From Ceratopteris richardii (taxonomy: Eukaryota > Streptophyta > Polypodiopsida > Polypodiales > Pteridaceae): a stretch of 64,000 nt of DNA. The notes under the pieces were generated by a model. It did not search any database. It had not been told where the DNA came from and saw only the letters and a program-made list of their open reading frames with translations. Below are positions 11,481 to 21,765 of this stretch, piece by piece. Numbering within the stretch: position 1 is the stretch's first letter; every line of letters begins with the position of its first letter. The stretch covers positions 17,724,477 through 17,788,476 of the forward strand of contig CM035444.1 of the NCBI GenBank assembly GCA_020310875.1, read 5' to 3'. The position numbers were made by a program, and so were the translations under genes.

Positions 11481-12926
11481 ACATTTAACATATGTAAACT
11501 ATTTTATTGATACTAACCTCTTTCTTCATGTTTTGTGACACTATGCATAAAAGAAAAAAGAGAGAAAGGACAAGACCATGCACTCAAAGAATCTCATCAG
11601 TGAACCATCAACAAGGACATCCATCAACAAGGAAAGACAAGCCAATGTTCAATCACCGTGATGGGAGTACAACACAAAGAGATGAACATCGGCCAACCTT
11701 TCACCATGGTAAGAATCCCCTACTTTGGCAACACTATAACAATGATAGATTAGGAAACCTCTTCATCAGCATACCCTTGGGCAATTAGCTCAAGACCCAA
11801 TTTTTCACACCATACTTCTTACAATGCATTCCCCAAGTAAGCATGCATAGGGCCACATTACAAGGACATGCACAAGGCACATATTTTCTTCAACCCATGC
11901 ACTAGCACACTTACCCATCAGTCATTATGGGTCATAAGTACTTGGCATGATAACTATGAAACCCATGTTTGAAAGATCAAGAGGACATCAAGGTTACAAC
12001 ATCAATACCTATGAAGCAATTCATAGTCAACATCTGCTCAAAATCAACATTGAAAACCTCTTTTGAGCAACTAGCAATTTTTGAAATCTCACAAATACAC
12101 CATCATGCTGAAATCCAAAGAAGAAGTACATACAAAGGGACTAAAATTGCAAAGGCTAGCATTGAAAAAAATGAAGAACAAGAAAAACCACCCCACTACA
12201 TTTGGAAGACAAACCGCTCTTGTTGATACATGATGGAAACTACCTCTCAAAGCTCTACATGGAACACCCACTCCAACAAGGGTATGTTAGGGATGAAAGA
12301 CTTGAGAGGGGGGGGAGTGTTGACACTCAAGGTCAGGCATGAAGCACAAGAATGCATGGAAGAAGTAGACACACAAGAAGATGAAGCATGTAGGGAGCTT
12401 CAAGAACTTTATGTCAAATTTTTAGAAGAAATCCCTATAAAAACAATGATTTTGATCACTAAAAACCATTATAAATATCATTCCACATTTTTGCAGCTCC
12501 ATTTTGTGCAAGTTGAGTCCTTGAGCTTGAGGAGCCTAGACAGACCTCATGTTTCATATTTCATAATTTTTAGAGCTCATTTGAGCCCTAAAATAGCATC
12601 AAGAACTTAATTTTTAACTAGGTCAGCCATTAGGTATGCAACCAACCAAAACTAGTCAAAAAATTATAGAAAAAAGCTAGAGAACTCATTTTTTAGGTTA
12701 ACAAGAAAGAGAAAGAGCTTCTTGAAGAGTGTAATCAAGTTATTGAGAATCAAAGCTTCCATTGTTCCTATCTTTGTTATCTTGCCTTGTGTGCATGTGT
12801 GTGTGCGTGCATGTATATGCTTGTCATTCACATTTGCTCGCCACAATTGTCCTCTTCTTATCCTCATGACATGTTTGCGGATTGACAAGTAAAGGGGGTG
12901 GTGATCATGCCTGGGCTACACCAACA
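11481..12926 (+). mobile_element. 3' part of pol-less LTR element D1 (plus strand)
   Basis: The part before 12319 ends in a purine tract (GAGAGGGGGGGGAG) of the kind that precedes the LTRs of D2 and E, and the preceding CCAACAAGGGT...GGGAT words also match E. No PR, RT or INT is visible upstream. Frames at 11507-11788 and 11969-12226 are unrecognised. The left boundary is arbitrary because no 5' LTR was found. Confidence 0.45.
12319..12926 (+). repeat. LTR of D1 (608 bp), inverted relative to D2
   Basis: It starts TGTTGACACTC and ends CTACACCAACA (inverted ends TGTTG/CAACA). Its middle (CTTGAGCTTGAGGAG ... AATTTTTAGAGCTC ... TTTTTAACTAGG ... GGTTA ... TGTGTGCATGTG) matches D2 and E in reverse orientation to them. 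The next five bases, TGTCT, would be target sequence within Copia scrap P. Confidence 0.65.
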
Positions 12927-13332
12927 TGTCTTCTGAGTTTAATGCATTTCTAGCTGAGCATGGGATAAAATATCAACATATAGTGTTGTATATGTCAAAA
13001 CAAAATGGATTTGCTTAGAGGAAGAATAGTTCTCTCATGAAAATGGCAAGGTGTATGGTGAAAAGTCAAGCTTTACCACATAGCTTCTAGCATGAGGCTA
13101 TTATGTGTGCAACATATGTACTTAACATGTATCCTTCCAAAGCATTGCAATCTAAAACTCCATTTGAGGCTTGGCATAGTTGCAAGATATCTCTTGCTCA
13201 TCTATATGTTTTTGGTTGTCTAGCATATGTATTAGTGTCTGAACAACAACATAAAAAACTGGATGATAAGGCATTGAAATGTATTCTTGTTGGGTACAAT
13301 TCTAAAAAATAGGTTACTTGCATCATCCATAG
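12927..13332 (+). pseudogene. Copia integrase scrap P between inverted LTRs
   Basis: This 406-bp piece encodes the second half of an F-family integrase core: MSSEFNAFLAEHGIKYQH-like start (13 bp into the piece), then [22 protein letters not shown] sequence, CATYVLNMYPSKALQSKTP, FEAWHSCKISLAHLYVFGCLAY and HKKLDDKALKCILVGYNS. The same order occurs in F2 at about 25600-25200 (minus). Both ends stop abruptly at LTRs of the D/E family. It looks like an older Copia copy split by two separate insertions. Several stops are present. Confidence 0.8.
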
Positions 13333-13993
13333 TGTCACTCTAGTACAATGGCAAGTACCAATGTGAGGAGATCCACCTCATAAATGTCAAACCAGGAAGA
13401 CATGAGGAGGATATGATGATCGTGAGCAAGTGAAATGCACGTGAGTGAGTGAGAAGCACACAAGCATGCACACACATACACACACATGTGCACACAAAGC
13501 AAGACAAATAGTGGAACAATGGAATCTTCTATTAGCAAGCTCCAAGAAAGAATACAGTGCTCAAGATTAAGTTCACTCTCCAATTAGCTAACCCCAAAAA
13601 TGAGTTCCCTATCTCTTTTTATAGTTTTTGACTAGCTTTTGGCCCTATCTAGACTTAATGTCTGTCCTAGTTAAAAATTAGGTTCCAGGGTTTATTTGAG
13701 GGCTCAAATAGAGTCTAAAAATTATGAAAATTGATACATAGGTACTTCTAATACTCCTCAAGCTTGAAAAAAATGGAGTCTAATCTACCAAAAAATGATA
13801 TTTACAATGTTCATGTAGTGATAAAGATCACTGCTGAAAAAGATTTATCCTTTGAAAAATTCTATAGGCCTAGTTGACGGATCTTTGTTGATTGCTCTGC
13901 TTGCTTGGTCATGCTTGACTCTCCCTTTTCTCTGACTCTCACCGATGGCTTCCTTGTCTTGTGACACCTTGGTTGTCCTAGCTACTACCAACA
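13333..13993 (-). repeat. 3' LTR of pol-less element D2 (661 bp)
   Basis: On the minus strand it starts TGTTGGTAGTAG after the purine tract CGAGAGAGGGGGG and ends CTAGAGTGACA. The whole length aligns by eye with the E LTR at 48943-49618, including the CA/TG-rich microsatellite and the CTTTTTATAG TATA-like stretch. Confidence 0.75.
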
Positions 13994-14675
13994 CCCCCCT
14001 CTCTCGAGTTTGTTATTCTTGACAGACCCTTGTTGTAGGGAGTGTTTGATATAATATTTGGCAACATCTATGGCTAGATGATGTTCTTGTATGGGTAGTC
14101 CTCATGCCAGATCTTTCATCAGTTGATCCCAATCTACTAGACCTAGAACGTTCGGATGTGGCAATCATAGCTAATCAGCATGTATTGATTGTTCTACTAC
14201 AAAGAGATATAATAGGCAAGTGGGTTTGGGAATGAAAATTTCTGAGTGGTACTCCCAGAACCCTGTAGAGAACATCTCTTCAAATGTCTGCTTGTAGCAA
14301 GCAAGTAAGTACTTGATGCGCACATGCCAGGCGTAGATTGTGTTGATGGAGGGGATTTGGATCATATCATATACCAGATCGTGATTCCTTTTAGAAAACT
14401 CGAGGGCTGAAATATAGGGAGCTTGTATTTTGTGAAAAGATTGAACACTTCCATCATTAGCTCAAAAATCTGCATACACATTTTGGCGGCAATGTTTGAT
14501 ACATTTCTGAATCGTGCAGACCAGTGGTGTATGGTCGAGATCATATATACAATTGCAAATGGTGCTCTGGGTGGAGCAAAATAAGGATAGTTAATCCAAT
14601 CCGAACACCCTTTGTTGTTGCGAACTTTGATTATGAATGATTGCCAAGATCTGCGATGGACAATAAGACAATAGC
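13994..14675 (-). pseudogene. Unknown ORF 3' part of element D2
   Basis: Two adjoining minus-strand frames (14362-14544 and 14171-14365) match the E protein end at 49863-50153: ISTIHHWSARFRNVSN against ISTILHWSTRLKNVLN, and INTIYAWHVRIKYLLACYK against IDTIYAWHARIKYLPACYK, followed by TFEEMFST. I recognise no domain; it is not RT, INT, PR or RNase H. Conservation at the protein level between two old copies suggests it was once translated. It is cut at 14676 by the LTR of G. Confidence 0.55.
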
Positions 14676-15535
14676 TATTGGAATTTGGGGCCCCAGGATC
14701 GTTCCAATACTAAAACCTCTTGAGCATACACAACTTAATTGACAAGATGATAAGTGAGATAGAGAAAGAAAGAGATCTTGAGACAAGGATAGGGAACGTA
14801 AGCTGGATGCTTACTTCACTAAAAATAATAGATGTCCAAATTACAACATGGGAGTACTACTCAACCATATAAAGTGGTGCACTCACTAATGGAAGAATAA
14901 GAAGATGATGATACAAAATTTAGATTATGTCGAAATAATCTTAGTGTGTGTGAAGAGAATGAAGCAACGAAGCTAACAAAATAGTGTAACGAAATTGTAA
15001 ATCAACCACAAGGTTAACTCACAAAAGATAGTTACCACCACCTCGTAGAAGACTTCCTGCTGCAATGAGAGTAGCCTCTCCTTCACCACAACTTCACCTC
15101 CTTCAAGAGTGTGAGAACACTCTGTCTTCAAGAAGATCTCCAAGCTCTAGATCTTTGAGTGAGTGAGTATACAAGGAGCCAAGGCCTTGTTTATATAGTT
15201 GTTCTCCTCCTTGAAAAGCACTAATAAAGCTACGTTCGCTAAAGCTATGTTCGCTAAATCTATCGGAATAGCGTAGCCGTTACTCCGTGTGCTTTTTATA
15301 AAGATTTGCTTTATCAAAATATCTATTCACAATTTTAAGCCGCCCGCGGGATTTGAACCGTGGTCAATTGAGGATGCTTTTAGACACGTTGGGCTAGACC
15401 AAGTCGACCTGCTTTGACTTGTTGAAGTTATATAGAGGAAAATCTATATTTGGAGACTGAGCCCGCCTGGAAGGATATGGAGAAAGCTTTTTATGAAGCT
15501 ATTTGTTGGACCAATGAGAACATTGACTTCCAACA
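14676..15535 (-). repeat. 3' LTR of Copia remnant G (about 860 bp)
   Basis: In the minus sense it starts TGTTGGAAGTC at 15535 after a purine tract (GAAGGAGGGAT), directly downstream of the G RNase H. The far end near 14676 reads ...AATTCCAATA, where an inverted partner CCAACA would be expected, so the terminal dinucleotide is TA or the end is mutated. Inside are a 15-bp tandem repeat (AAAGCTA(C/T)GTTCGCT, 15228-15259) and a tRNA-like segment. Confidence 0.55.
15339..15408 (-). pseudogene. tRNA-like relic inside the G LTR
   Basis: A 70-nt minus-strand segment has a box A-like TGGTCTAGCCC (consensus TRGYNNANNGG) and a perfect box B-type GGTTCAAATCC at tRNA-like spacing. Its ends GTCGACT and GGGCGGC can pair over most of an acceptor stem (five or six of seven pairs with G-U). 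The T stem pairs poorly, so it is not a working tRNA. It may be a tRNA-derived SINE head or pseudogene caught in the LTR. Confidence 0.5.
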
Positions 15536-15544
15536 ATCCCTCCT

Positions 15545-15855
15545 TCAATGTCATATTGGTACAAGATTCAGTAACCTGCAAATCTTCTCATGACTATCTC
15601 TAGTCAATGCTTTGGTAAATATATCTGCAACATTCTCACTAGAAGGAACATAAACTAGCTCAATGTGCTTCTTAGCTATCTGCTCTCGAATATAGTGGTA
15701 GTGTACCTCTATATGCTTTGTCCTTGCATGATGCATTGGATTCTTAGCTATAGCTATAGCACTCTGGCTATCTGAAAATATCTGAATGGGTTGATGTACT
15801 CTTACATCAAGATAACTGAAAATCTTCTGCAACCATACTGACTCTAGAGTATCAT
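15545..15855 (-). pseudogene. Copia RNase H C-terminal fragment (G)
   Basis: The minus-strand frame contains QIFSDSQSAIAIAKNPMHH, ARTKHIEVHYHYIREQI, VPSSENVADIFTKAL and CRLLNLVPI, a well-preserved Copia RNase H end that runs to the LTR of G. It is open for about 93 residues, with VWLQKIFSYL upstream, and then breaks at about 15855. The rest of G's pol is absent. Confidence 0.85.
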
Positions 15856-16244
15856 TTTGAACCCCCCTTTATCCCCATTTTCCCTCCCACCCACCCTCTC
15901 TTATCGCAACATTTATCGATTTACTTCACTTCTGTGTTCATGAAGTGGAATTGATATTAAGTCTCATCATCATTGATAGTGTTTATAAACACTATTTTGC
16001 ATCGTTTCTATGATATCTTTGGAATAGATATCACATTTTCCTATGTTCTTTGAGGTCATAATTCACACACATTGTATTCTGTTTTTGGGTGTAGTTGCTT
16101 TAGACAGATTAATCCTAAAAAGAACGATCTGTAATATGCTTGTGTACGCATCATCAATAAGCAATCTAAAAACACTCTATTTTTTTTATTTTTTTAATTT
16201 TTTTTTGGTAGTGTTTCTAAACACTCTATCTTCAAAGCTTTGTA
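15856..16244. other. Leader-like region before H gag
   Basis: T-rich, noncoding sequence between the G fragment and the H gag start. It may be the leader and part of the 5' LTR of H, but I could find no paired LTR or tRNA primer site. Confidence 0.35.
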
Positions 16245-17040
16245 ATGACCAAAAGTGAAGGTAGCTCATCATCTATGGCTAACTTCTTACCCTCTTTCAC
16301 CCCTATTTTTATGCCTAAGGATGAACGCCTCAATGGACAAAATTACAATTTATGGAAAGATGTCATGCGCGCCTATCACATGGAATGTCAAGGACAAAAG
16401 AGCTTTAGGTCAGCTGTTACTTGCCTGCCACAAACTGACAAAAGGACATATCATGGCCTGCAAGACGTCCAAGGATGCTTGGGATACGTTAGCTGCTTTG
16501 TATGAAGACAAAACCCCTTTGAAGATATATGCATTAGAGACCGAGTTTCATAATTTGACCATTAGGCCACACGACATAATTACCAAGGTCATAGCCCAAT
16601 TTGAGGATTACCAGCGTAAATTAGCACTATGTGGTAGGCAGATCTCTAGTGAAGATATGGCCATTCGGCTTCTCAACAAGTTACCTAAGTCATACGAAAC
16701 ATTTGTCACAACTTTGTATAATCGCGGCCAAGTCTTATCTTGGGAAGAGGTTCGTCGATTATTGCTCCTTCACGACTCGCGAGCCAAATCGACTTCCTCA
16801 CAAGAGTCAGCCATGAAGGCCAAAGGCCCATTCAATAAGGGCAAAACCACAAGTCATGAGGCTAGCAATGGATCTAAGCACGGATCACATAATTCATCGA
16901 AGAAGTTCACCTATAATTTCTGTGGAAAATCAAGACACTTAGAAAAGTTTTGCTATAAAAAGAAACAATCATCGAAGGCTTCTACGTCTAGGCAAGCATC
17001 CAAAGGCACTGCTCGAGTGAGGAACTCTTCATCTCCATAG
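16245..17040 (+). pseudogene. Copia gag of H (one frameshift)
   Basis: The gag starts at the ATG at 16245 (MTKSEGSSSSMANFLPSF) and shows the usual LNGQNYNLWKDVMRA motif. Near 16385 the frame shifts into the long frame that runs to 17040, with SKDAWDTLAALYEDKT, LLNKLPKSYETFVTTLY and EEVRRLLLLHDSR, matching the UBN2-type capsid pattern. A C-terminal knuckle reads YNFCGKSRHLEKFC: the first Cys is replaced by Tyr, probably TGT to TAT. The Lys/Ser-rich tail follows. Restoring two small lesions would make it look complete, so it is relatively young decay. Confidence 0.8.
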
Positions 17041-17045
17041 AAGCA

Positions 17046-18190
17046 AATGCACTAGTGACTTCTAGCTCCCCGCATGAGTGGATCTTTGATAGCGGAGCTA
17101 CCTCCCATATGTGCAAAGACAAGGACTCCTTTCAGGAACTCGAAGAGCACACGAGAGAAGTTTATCACAACAAAAGTTTACCCATCGAAGGAAAATGGAA
17201 AGTTCAAATTTCCAACCATCAGGGGGAATGCAAGTCTTTATCCAATGTTCTATTTGTCCCAAACTTATGTATGAATCTACTTTGTCAAGGCCATTACAGA
17301 TCATGACAAACAAGTATGGTTTGATAACACCTCAATTAAGGTAGTTGATCCCCATACAAAGGATGTCATTGCTCAAGGTATAGAAGAAAAGGGCCTCTAC
17401 AAGCTATCATGCTTTGTATCCAAAGAATCAAACTCAAGTTTGTGGCACCAGAGATTTGGCCACACTTCTTACTTATCAAAAATCTCTTCATCCCAACTTG
17501 TGAAGGGATTGCCCAAGATAGGGCAACTTACTGATGTCTGCCAAGCTTGCACCCAAGGCAAGCAACACAGGTCCCCAATTCCCAAGGAAGCTTCAACATG
17601 AGCGAGGAACCCACTAGCCCTCATCCATTTATGTGGACCCATGAACACCCCATCGTTGAGTGGATCCTGACCACTCTCGCTTTATTTGGGTGTACTTTTT
17701 GAAGTCAAAGGTAGACACATTCTCTAAGTTTCAAACTTGGATCAAGGAAGTTGAGAATGAAGCTTCGACTAGAGTTAAAACCATCAGATCAGATGGAGGT
17801 GGCGAATTTATCAATCATGACTTTGATAACTTTCTCAACCAGAAAGGGATCAAACGTCAAGTCACTCAACCTCATACTCCATCCCAGAATGGCATAGCTG
17901 AAAGGAAGATACGCAGTGTGATGGAAATGACACGAACAATGCTTCATCACAAGGATCTACCCTACAAATTCTGGGCAGAAGCTGTGCATACGGCCGTTCA
18001 CATCCTTAATCAAGGCTTTACAAGTGCGTTACAGAACAAAACACCCTTCAAAGCCTACTATGGAAGAAAACCAAATGTGAACTACTTTCGAGTCTTTGGT
18101 AGTGAAGCTTTTGTCCATGTACCAAAGAAGATAGAAACAAGTTACAATCAAAGTCCAAGAAACACATATTCATAGGCTATAGTGACCAAT
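17046..18190 (+). pseudogene. Copia protease-integrase of H
   Basis: The protease site HEWIFDSGATSHMC (about 17075) is intact. A frameshift near 17300 leads into the gag-preintegrase region with the zinc ligands LWHQRFGH (about 17440) and CQACTQGKQHR (about 17540). A stop follows near 17600. The first catalytic Asp appears deleted: the text reads LIHLCGPM where LIHSDLCGPM is usual, a 6-nt loss. From 17660 the core continues with TIRSDGGGEF (second Asp) and NGIAERKIRSVME (Glu), then [14 protein letters not shown]. The loss of the first Asp would inactivate the integrase even without the stops. Confidence 0.8.
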
Positions 18191-19626
18191 CAAAGGCATA
18201 CCATCTTTATGATATGGAAAACCACTCCATCACCATTTCGAAGGATGTGATCTTCAATGAAGCTTCATCATACTCAAGAAAAGATTCAAGTACAAGTCTT
18301 AGTCCACCTATCTACACTTCAGAGGGGGACTCAGTATTTCCAACTTCCAACTCAGAAGCAAGTATGTCACAACAACCACGCCGATCTCAAAGGCTTCTTG
18401 ATAGGCAACAACACGAACAGGGTCACTATGTTAATTATGCTCTAAGGCATCAAATTCAGCAAATTCCAAAGCCATCCAACTACAAAGAAGCTCAAGGCCA
18501 AGTAGAATGGGAAACAACTATGAAAGAGGAACTCGATGCAATAGCAAAGAACAAGACTTGGACATTAGTTCCCAAACCAACCAATCATCAAGTCATAGGA
18601 GTCAAGTGGATATACAAAGTAAAATATAAGTTTGATGGCACTCTAGATAAATATAAGGCAAGATTAGTAGCTCAGGGATACAAGCAACAACATTGCATTG
18701 ACTATGAAGAAACCTTTGCTCCTACTGCAAGATTCACAACCATAAGAGTCATCTTAGCACTAAGTGCTCACTTTAAGTGGCCCATTTACCAGCTGGACGT
18801 CAAAAGTGCATTCCTCAATGGGGATCTTCAAGAAGAAGTATATGTTGAACAACCTCAAGGCTTCAAAATCAAAGGCAAAGAAGATCAAGTCTACAAGCTT
18901 CACAAGGCACTTTACGGACTCAAGCAAGCTCCCAAGGCCTGGTATGAAAAGATTCATTAGTTCTTTGAACAAGGGCTTTCACAGAAGCAATGCTAATGCT
19001 AATCTCTACATCTATCAAAAAGAATCTTTAGTAGCCATTATCATTCTCTATGTAGATGACTTGATCTTGACAGGCTCAGATGAAGAACGCATCCAGTTTA
19101 TCATCACACAGCTTCATCTTAAGTATTCTATGACAGATCTTGGATTACTCCACTACTTCTTAGGTATGGAAGTTTGGCAAACAAAAGAAGGTATCTTTCT
19201 ATCACAGAAGAAGTACTGCTCTGGTCTACTTTCCAGATATAACATGGACCAGTGTCGCTCACTTTCTACACCACTTGATCCAAACATCAAGCTTACACTA
19301 GAGGACTCTTCATCACTTGTGGATGTGCATACCTATCGACAACTTGTTGGCTCATTACTCTATCTTGCCAACACTAGACCAGCTATTTCTTATGCAGTTG
19401 GTATACTCAGTCAGTTTGCACATCAGCCTCGTCAGACTCATTGGGATGCTGCTCAGAGACTACTTCATTACCTTGCCCTCACCCGACATCATGGTCTTTG
19501 GTACAGAGGGGGCATCGAACTCGCCGGATATTCCGATTCAGATTCGGCTGGTGATCCTGATTCTCGACGGTCTACTTCTGGGTATATATTCTTGCTTGGC
19601 TTAGGACCTATCTCTTGGGCAAGTAA
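18191..19626 (+). pseudogene. Copia RT and partial RNase H of H
   Basis: A long frame (18214-18960) carries [60 protein letters not shown] and [18 protein letters not shown], ending at a TAG at 18958-18960. A second frame continues with the active site LYVDDLILTGSDEER (about 19040), MTDLGLLHYFLGMEV, SLLYLANTRPAISYAVG and the RNase H start GYSDSDSAGDPDSRRSTSG up to ISWASK at about 19626. The YVDD is intact. The catalytic second half of RNase H (STEAEY onward) is missing. Confidence 0.85.
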
Positions 19627-19663
19627 GGCCATTTGGCCTTTCATAAGGACACTAACAATAACA
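19627..19663 (-). repeat. Scrap of a B-family LTR start
   Basis: The plus strand reads GGCCATTTGGCCTTTCATA then AGGACACTAACAATAACA, the reverse complement of the first ~38 bp of the B LTR (TGTTACAGTTAGTGTCCATG...) with two or three differences. It lies exactly where H RNase H breaks off. Confidence 0.45.
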
Positions 19664-19693
19664 TGGAACTCTCTCATAGTCTTATATACTTGC

Positions 19694-19924
19694 TGTTGGA
19701 GTTCGAGGTCTGCGAAAGCATGTGAACAACACAAGGAAGAAGAAGAAGCTTGGAGCACAACACACAATATTAAATGTATTACCACTAGAATGTACAAAGA
19801 TAAGTAACCCATTATGGCAATAGGCGTATATACAAGCCAAGGGAAACAAACCTCCAAAAGAGGAAAAGAAGTGCCCTGATAGTCCTAGTGTGTTCAAACA
19901 CATCGTTACCTAAGTATATCAACA
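19694..19924 (-). repeat. 3' LTR of F1 (231 bp)
   Basis: Plus-strand ends are TGTTGGAGTT and TATATCAACA; in the element's sense TGTTGATATA...AACTCCAACA. It matches three other F-family LTRs at 22916, 27846 and 63177. The purine tract CTAGGGAGGATT precedes it on the minus strand. Confidence 0.85.
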
Positions 19925-19929
19925 AATCC

Positions 19930-20560
19930 TCCCTAGGAGTGATGCGGTGAACAAGGAGCTGACACTCATGTATACGGAAGTGCCAAGCTATGTGGAACTT
20001 ATCCACAAAAGGAAGTAAGCCCAAAGCTTTGCAGAAAGCTTCAAACTTCTCCCTAGGCAGAGCCTTCGTGAAAAGGTTTGCAACGTTCTCCTGCATGGGC
20101 ACATATTCCAAACTAATCTCTCCAATAGAGAACCTCTCCCTGACATAATGATAATGCACCTCAGTGTGCTTAGTGCGATCATGGAACATAGGGTTCTTCG
20201 CAAGTGCCAATGTGCTCTGACTATCAGTGAAGATGGTGGTGGCAGAAGACTGACCAACACCCAAATCAGCCATAAGGCATCTGCACCACACACACTCAAC
20301 AATCATTGTGAAAGTTGCCCTATACTCAGCCTCACAACTAGAAAAGGCCACGGTAGGCTCCTTCTTGCTCAACCAAGATATGCATGAGCTACCAAGCATG
20401 AAGCAAAAACCATTGGTGGACACACGAGTTTCATAGCAACCAACCCAATCAAAGTCAGAAAAAGCATGTAAATCTAGTGGTGGTGATTCCCCCCTTGGGA
20501 TAAAACAATCCAAGTAGCCGGGTACCACTTAAGCAGTGAAAGATGCGCTTAACTATCTGC
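19930..20560 (-). pseudogene. Copia RNase H of F1
   Basis: The frame 19812-20528 carries DFDWVGCYETRVSTNGFCF, SWLSKKEPTVAFSSCEAEY, TIFTDSQSTLALAKNPMFH, RTKHTEVHYHYVRERF and ENVANLFTKALPREKFEAF. These are the core residues of a Copia RNase H with DSQS intact. The frame runs into the LTR. A frame break near 20530 separates it from RT. Confidence 0.85.
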
Positions 20561-21765
20561 CAATGCTTGACACCTAGGCAATACATAAAATTGCTCATCT
20601 ATAAGACAACAAACTGAATATCTGGCGGAGTAATGCATAAGTAAATCAAGCATCCAATAGCTTGCTGATAGAGAACAACATGAAATGTGTCTCCAACATC
20701 ATGAAGACTCAATTGTAAACCTGTCTCCATAGGAGTGGCAATAGGTTTGTACTCTTCAAGGCCAAAATGCTGTAATAATGTGTTAATATATTTCATTTGA
20801 CACAGAGCTATTCCACCATCAACTTGCATAAATGGATGCCCAAATAATGATGCAAATGCCCCAAATCTAACATCTCAAATGAGGCATGCAGATCAGCCTT
20901 AAACTTAACAATATGCTTCTCATGAGCACTAGTGAGCAGCATGTCATCAACATACATAACAATGATCAGAAGAACATCATTATCATGCTTAACATATAAG
21001 GTGCTATCAGTTGGACTGTTCTCATAAACCATGTGCAATTAGATAGGAATGTATCTTTTCATACCAAGCAGGTGGTGCTTGCTTTAAACCATATAATGTC
21101 TTTTTTAACCTACACACCTAGTTTTCATGCCCTTTCTACACAAAGCCATGGGGTTGAAAAACATACACTTCTTCATGCAAATCACCATTCAAAAATGTAG
21201 TTTTAATGTCCAAATAATGTACATTCCAACCATGATGAGCCGCAAGTGTACAAATGCTACGAACAATAGTCACTCGACAAGTTGGAGCAAAGGTCTCATC
21301 AAAATCAATGCCTCTCTCCTCAACATAACCCTTTGCAACAAGCCTAGCCTTATACCTGTCAACTATTCCATCAAGCTTATGCTTAAGCTTGTATACCCAC
21401 TTAGTGCCAATGGAATTCTTGACAAGAGACAAGTCACATATAGACCAAGTACCATTTTTCATTATAGTATCATACCTAGATTGCATAACAGTTATCCAAT
21501 TTTCTAAATTTTTTGCTTCATCAAACAAAACAGGTTCATTCTCATCACAAAGACTAGAGGCAGCCATAGCATAGCAATTTGATGGAAAAGAGGCACAATG
21601 AGAGCCTGAACGAGTACGATATGATAGAGGTCCATCTAATTTGCTATCATGCAAAGTCTGCACCAACCATTTTGGCATAGTTTTTGCCTCCTCAATATCG
21701 GCTCTCTCATCAACAAGCGCATCATGCAAATCTGCATAAGAAATGGAATGATTTGCATCATCACA
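20561..21765 (-). pseudogene. Copia RT of F1
   Basis: Three minus-strand frames cover the domain: 21136-21729 (MPKWLVQTLHDSKLDGPLSY, NGTWSICDLSLVKNSIGTKW, ARLVAKGYVEERGIDFDETF, LDIKTTFLNGDLHEEVYV), 20808-21038 (IVMYVDDMLLTSAHEKH, LGHLHHYLGI) and 20599-20829 (YINTLLQHFGLEEYKPIATP, QAIGCLIYLCI). The catalytic YVDD is intact. Frameshifts near 21130 and 20820 and several stops disable it. Confidence 0.85.

Larger units (their letters stand above)
16245..19626 (+). mobile_element. Plus-strand Copia element H, 3'-truncated
   Basis: Gag, PR, INT, RT and the first part of RNase H lie in order on the plus strand with only a few frameshifts, so this is among the better preserved coding regions of the window. 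No LTR of its own is recognisable. The right side stops inside RNase H just before a B-family LTR scrap and the F1 LTR. Confidence 0.8.

Noticed and set aside
12230..12610. 126-codon ORF as a gene
   Set aside because: It crosses the start of the D1 LTR and has no similarity pattern; D-family LTRs have no coding function here.
15339..15408. Working tRNA gene
   Set aside because: The T stem and D arm do not pair properly and no anticodon stem can be drawn with confidence.
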